From Sipunculus nudus (Eukaryota > Annelida > Sipuncula > Golfingiida > Sipunculidae), in NCBI GenBank assembly GCA_026874595.1, contig CM049309.1, forward strand, positions 47,786,079-47,850,078: a stretch of 64,000 bases of DNA, written 5' to 3'. Shown one piece after another: positions 51,511-64,000 of the stretch. The position numbers and the translations under genes were made by a program. The notes under the pieces were generated by a model that saw nothing but the letters and a program-made list of their open reading frames with translations, did not search any database and had not been told where the DNA came from. How positions within the stretch are numbered: position 1 is the first letter of the stretch; every line of letters starts with the position of its first letter.

Positions 51511-51650
51511 TTGTTATTATCCCTTAACGCGCCCTAAAATAAAAGAATATCTGAATAGAGTCTTCACCGGTTCGTTGGTTTCCTGGTTTACATTAAAATC
51601 AATCCGTTCTTAAACTGACATACGATGTTTATCTGTCCGTCAGACGCCGT
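51511..51650 (-). other. FER: Putative FER 5' UTR exon (3' border readable, 5' border estimated)
   Basis: On the minus strand GGGATAATAACAA is followed by GTAAGTTT (donor at 51510-51505). The first coding exon has an acceptor three bases before ATG, so an untranslated first exon is required, and this is the best donor next to the CpG-richer promoter. The 5' limit is a guess. Confidence 0.45.
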
Positions 51651-52060
51651 GTGGGATCGTTACTGAAACCACTTCCTACTTCCCTCGGTGTGCAGTACGT
51701 CACCATTTTTTGTGTTGACACCTGTTCGGCTACTTTCGGCACTGGAGGTGATTTTTCCGAGCCTACCCGAACGCACCAACCATCGACCAGCCTGGATGCG
51801 CGAAAAGCGATGCGCAGACATTGACGACTATAATGGTGGCGGTTGTGCCTTTGTGTTGTGATTAGTGGGAGACACGCGTACCCCAAGCACTGACGGGTCT
51901 CCGGTGGATCAAACAGACCGGTAAGGTACACGCTGTAAAGTTAGCTTCTCGGAGAATCTGAAATCGGGCTATCTGACAGTCTGCGTAATGCTGAATAGGA
52001 ACAAAAAAGCTGATATTCGCCAGCGGGCGCCTGTGTTTCCTTGTTTTGGCCCAAGCGTCA
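51540..52060. promoter_or_regulatory. Bidirectional CpG-richer promoter between FER and brahma/BRG1
   Basis: This 0.5 kb is clearly richer in CpG than the rest of the window. It holds a CRE/ATF-like site (GTACGTCACC, about 51695-51704) and ETS-like ACTTCCTACTTCC (about 51671-51683). It has donor sites facing both ways: GTAAGT on minus at 51510, GTAAGG on plus at 51921. No TATA box is evident. Divergent transcription of the two genes is inferred from their orientation. Confidence 0.6.
51780..51920 (+). other. SMARCA4: Putative brahma/BRG1 5' UTR exon (3' border readable, 5' border estimated)
   Basis: AAACAGACCG is followed by GTAAGG at 51921, a good donor. The first coding exon has an acceptor nine bases before ATG, so an upstream untranslated exon is required. 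The 5' limit is a guess. Confidence 0.4.
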
Positions 52061-53634
52061 GTTTCACCCAAAATAATGGGGTTTAGTTTTGACAGGGCTA
52101 CAAGACTGTCGTATAGCTGTTTATTTGTTTACTAATTAAGTCCTGATGAGACTGCAGATCTGGCAGGGTGGTCTCCCAACCGTATTTTGGACGGTGGTGA
52201 TTTAATGATCCTGGGTTTTTAAAACCAAAATGGCTACTTGTATTTGTCTCTCTTCTTCACCATTTCAACAAATGTGAAAACAAAGAGCAACAAAATAGAA
52301 TTCTTGGTGAAACGATCATTAAATTTCATGGAATAGGTGTCAGGATGACTGTTGCATGTCAGGGGGTATAATAAAAGTATGATTATGATAAAATCTAAAA
52401 ATAGTAAACATAATAAGTAAGGTTACAAACACTGCTTCCAAGTTCCAACTTTTTAAAGTTACAAAAACTCTCTTTTTTGACAGGGGTGGGGGGATAACAT
52501 GAACTAATAAAAGATTGATTACTGTTTTGATAAATATATTTCGGTCCTGCAGAAATTCTGAATGCAGGGTATTTTTTAGACAGAGTGTCCGTCTCTATAA
52601 TACAGAGACGGATAGCACTGCATGCATTTTTGTGGTGCCCTGTCTGATATTACTAATTGTCCCTCCTTTGGCCAAATTACCAAACATAATCTAGCTAACA
52701 TACCCTTAACTACGACTCCTTATTTGTTTTCTTGCTCAAATAAGAAAATTAAACATATAATCCAGGTGCAAAGTTAAGAAGCAATGCTCGCAGGTTTCTA
52801 ACCAAACATGACATGTTGCTTTAGGTTCAAGGACACAGGGAGAAGCCAGTTTTCAAAGTCCTTCCTCTGATTGGCTGTTAGGTTTCAGGCTCATTCATAA
52901 TGGAAATCCAACTTAATTCCAAGTATAAGATTTACTGCCTGGTCCCTAAAATAGTGCCATCTAGTGATAAAACAGAAAGAGCAAGCAAAACAATGGTTCC
53001 AAGCGGGGCTAGTAGCCACCTGCAAATTTTCTCGTTTTTACTTATTAGAAATGGTTCACACACCCAGTTAGACCCACGTTTGTATATTGTAAGCTTATTA
53101 TCTGATTTATCTAAATTTCTGTGTCCTCGCTCGCACACCAATATTTTCAAAAGAGAGCTCGTAAGCCTCACTGGGAGGCTTACTAAGTAGGTTAGGTATT
53201 TTTAAGTGCATATCAGTGTCAGCAAATCACAGGTGCATGTATGTACAAGATCTAATTAATATAAATACCAATTTTTGTTTTGCTGGCCTTTTTCCACTTA
53301 AGTGTATAATATTTATACATGTATATTCATATTCAATTTTATTTAACACTTCTGTGTAGTTGTACAACAGTGCAAGAATAGTTTGCTTGCTAATTTATTA
53401 ATGCTAACACATTGATTATTTTTGCTTAATTTTGTTCATTTCATATGTATGTATAGTAGTGTAGTTTTTACAGCTTCTACATTAGAAGACCTTCCAGTAT
53501 TTAGATGTACATGAAAACATCAAAAGATCCAGGATTGGCAAATTGTACTGTTATTGTGTACATACTCAAGTATGGACTGGGTATTACTGTGAGATTATAA
53601 TGGACAGAGCTTATAACAAAGCATTCCACTGCAG
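51921..53634. other. First brahma intron, no gene seen
   Basis: Contains overlapping open frames on both strands at 52900-53190 with no recognised content, and a perfect 9 bp stem-loop GTAAGCCTC-ACTGG-GAGGCTTAC at 53161-53183. No repeat family was recognised. Confidence 0.5.
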
Positions 53635-53643
53635 GCTGTCCAA

Positions 53644-63488
<9,845 letters not shown>

Positions 63489-64000
63489 GTGGGTGTGCTC
63501 TGCAGTCCCACCATCATGCTTGCACCATTTAGCTATCATCAGTCGTAAATTAGATTAACGGAGTCCTCCATGTTGTGCCTCGTGTAGGATTATCGTAGGC
63601 TGGTCACATGCCTAAAGGCTGGCATGGTATATACCTATATGTTGTGAACTTATACTTTTGTTCAGTTGGTTTTCTTTTCACACTGAGAATTTCTCACTTT
63701 TTCAACAGGTAGATCAAATATGAGGCTGGTAGCAAGTAGCTTACACTTACAGGAGTGACTATAGTAAAAAATTATTAATTACAAAATGAATGCATTTTGT
63801 TCTAAAAATATGGTAGTGAAGTCATTCCTGATTACATCTTTCCTTCCCAAGTCTTTTATCTTTCACTATGAGATCTCCTGGACAGTAAGAGATATTTGGA
63901 TTTCAGTGATCTTGTATTTAAAAACCTGAATAGCCAATATAGAGACAGCATGTGATTGCTGGCCCATATTGATGCTATTTATCCATTATGACTTGGCAGG
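63489..64000. other. brahma intron running off the window, no gene seen
   Basis: No further exon was found before the right edge. Confidence 0.5.

Noticed and set aside
52900-53190. Overlapping open frames on both strands near the promoter
   Set aside because: No recognised domain on either strand and no supporting exon structure.

Overview
The window looks like nuclear DNA of an invertebrate animal, most likely a mollusc (possibly a bivalve). The evidence is intron-rich genes with GT-AG introns, an AT-rich background, two animal-specific protein genes, and dense tandem arrays and small transposons of the kind common in molluscan genomes. The species call is an inference from style only.

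Two protein-coding genes sit head to head around a CpG-richer promoter near 51.5-52.0 kb. Leftward (minus strand) runs a FES/FER-family non-receptor tyrosine kinase gene (called FER here). Nine coding exons between 44,715 and 5,582 encode 477 residues: the whole F-BAR region, the FX/coiled-coil region and a basic linker. The SH2 and kinase exons lie beyond the left edge. Rightward (plus strand) runs the 5' part of the SWI/SNF ATPase gene (brahma/BRG1, SMARCA4/SMARCA2 orthologue). Eight coding exons between 53,644 and 63,488 encode 746 residues: a low-complexity Met/Gly/Pro/Gln N terminus with the QLQ domain, the conserved segment before HSA, the HSA domain and the start of the post-HSA region. 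The ATPase and bromodomain exons lie beyond the right edge. All exon phases join without a break in both genes.

Introns hold nearly everything else. 0-5.6 kb: a pogo/mariner-like element and a GT-rich minisatellite. 9.5-13.3 kb: a TACTGTGG-ended MITE and a Helitron-like copy. 13.7-14.6 kb: two independent tandem duplications, one of which multiplies the 5' splice site of a FER exon. 18.6-44.5 kb: a single 25.9 kb FER intron with several Helitron-like copies (one nested in another), a 5S rRNA-like fragment, and arrays built around the palindrome GGTGGCGCCACC. 46.1-50.5 kb: an LTR element with identical LTRs in the first FER intron. 57.7-59.9 kb: a Helitron-like copy whose end abuts a brahma splice acceptor.

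The most interesting signals are: (1) a family of Helitron2/Helentron-like elements with asymmetric terminal inverted repeats, shared ends but different interiors, an APE-type endonuclease remnant next to one end, and one nested insertion whose empty site can be read directly; (2) six regularly spaced copies of an exon end plus GT donor in FER; (3) a FER exon with a strong internal start site whose product would begin MGKNFGKLFKRK. No CRISPR array, operon or complete tRNA gene was seen.
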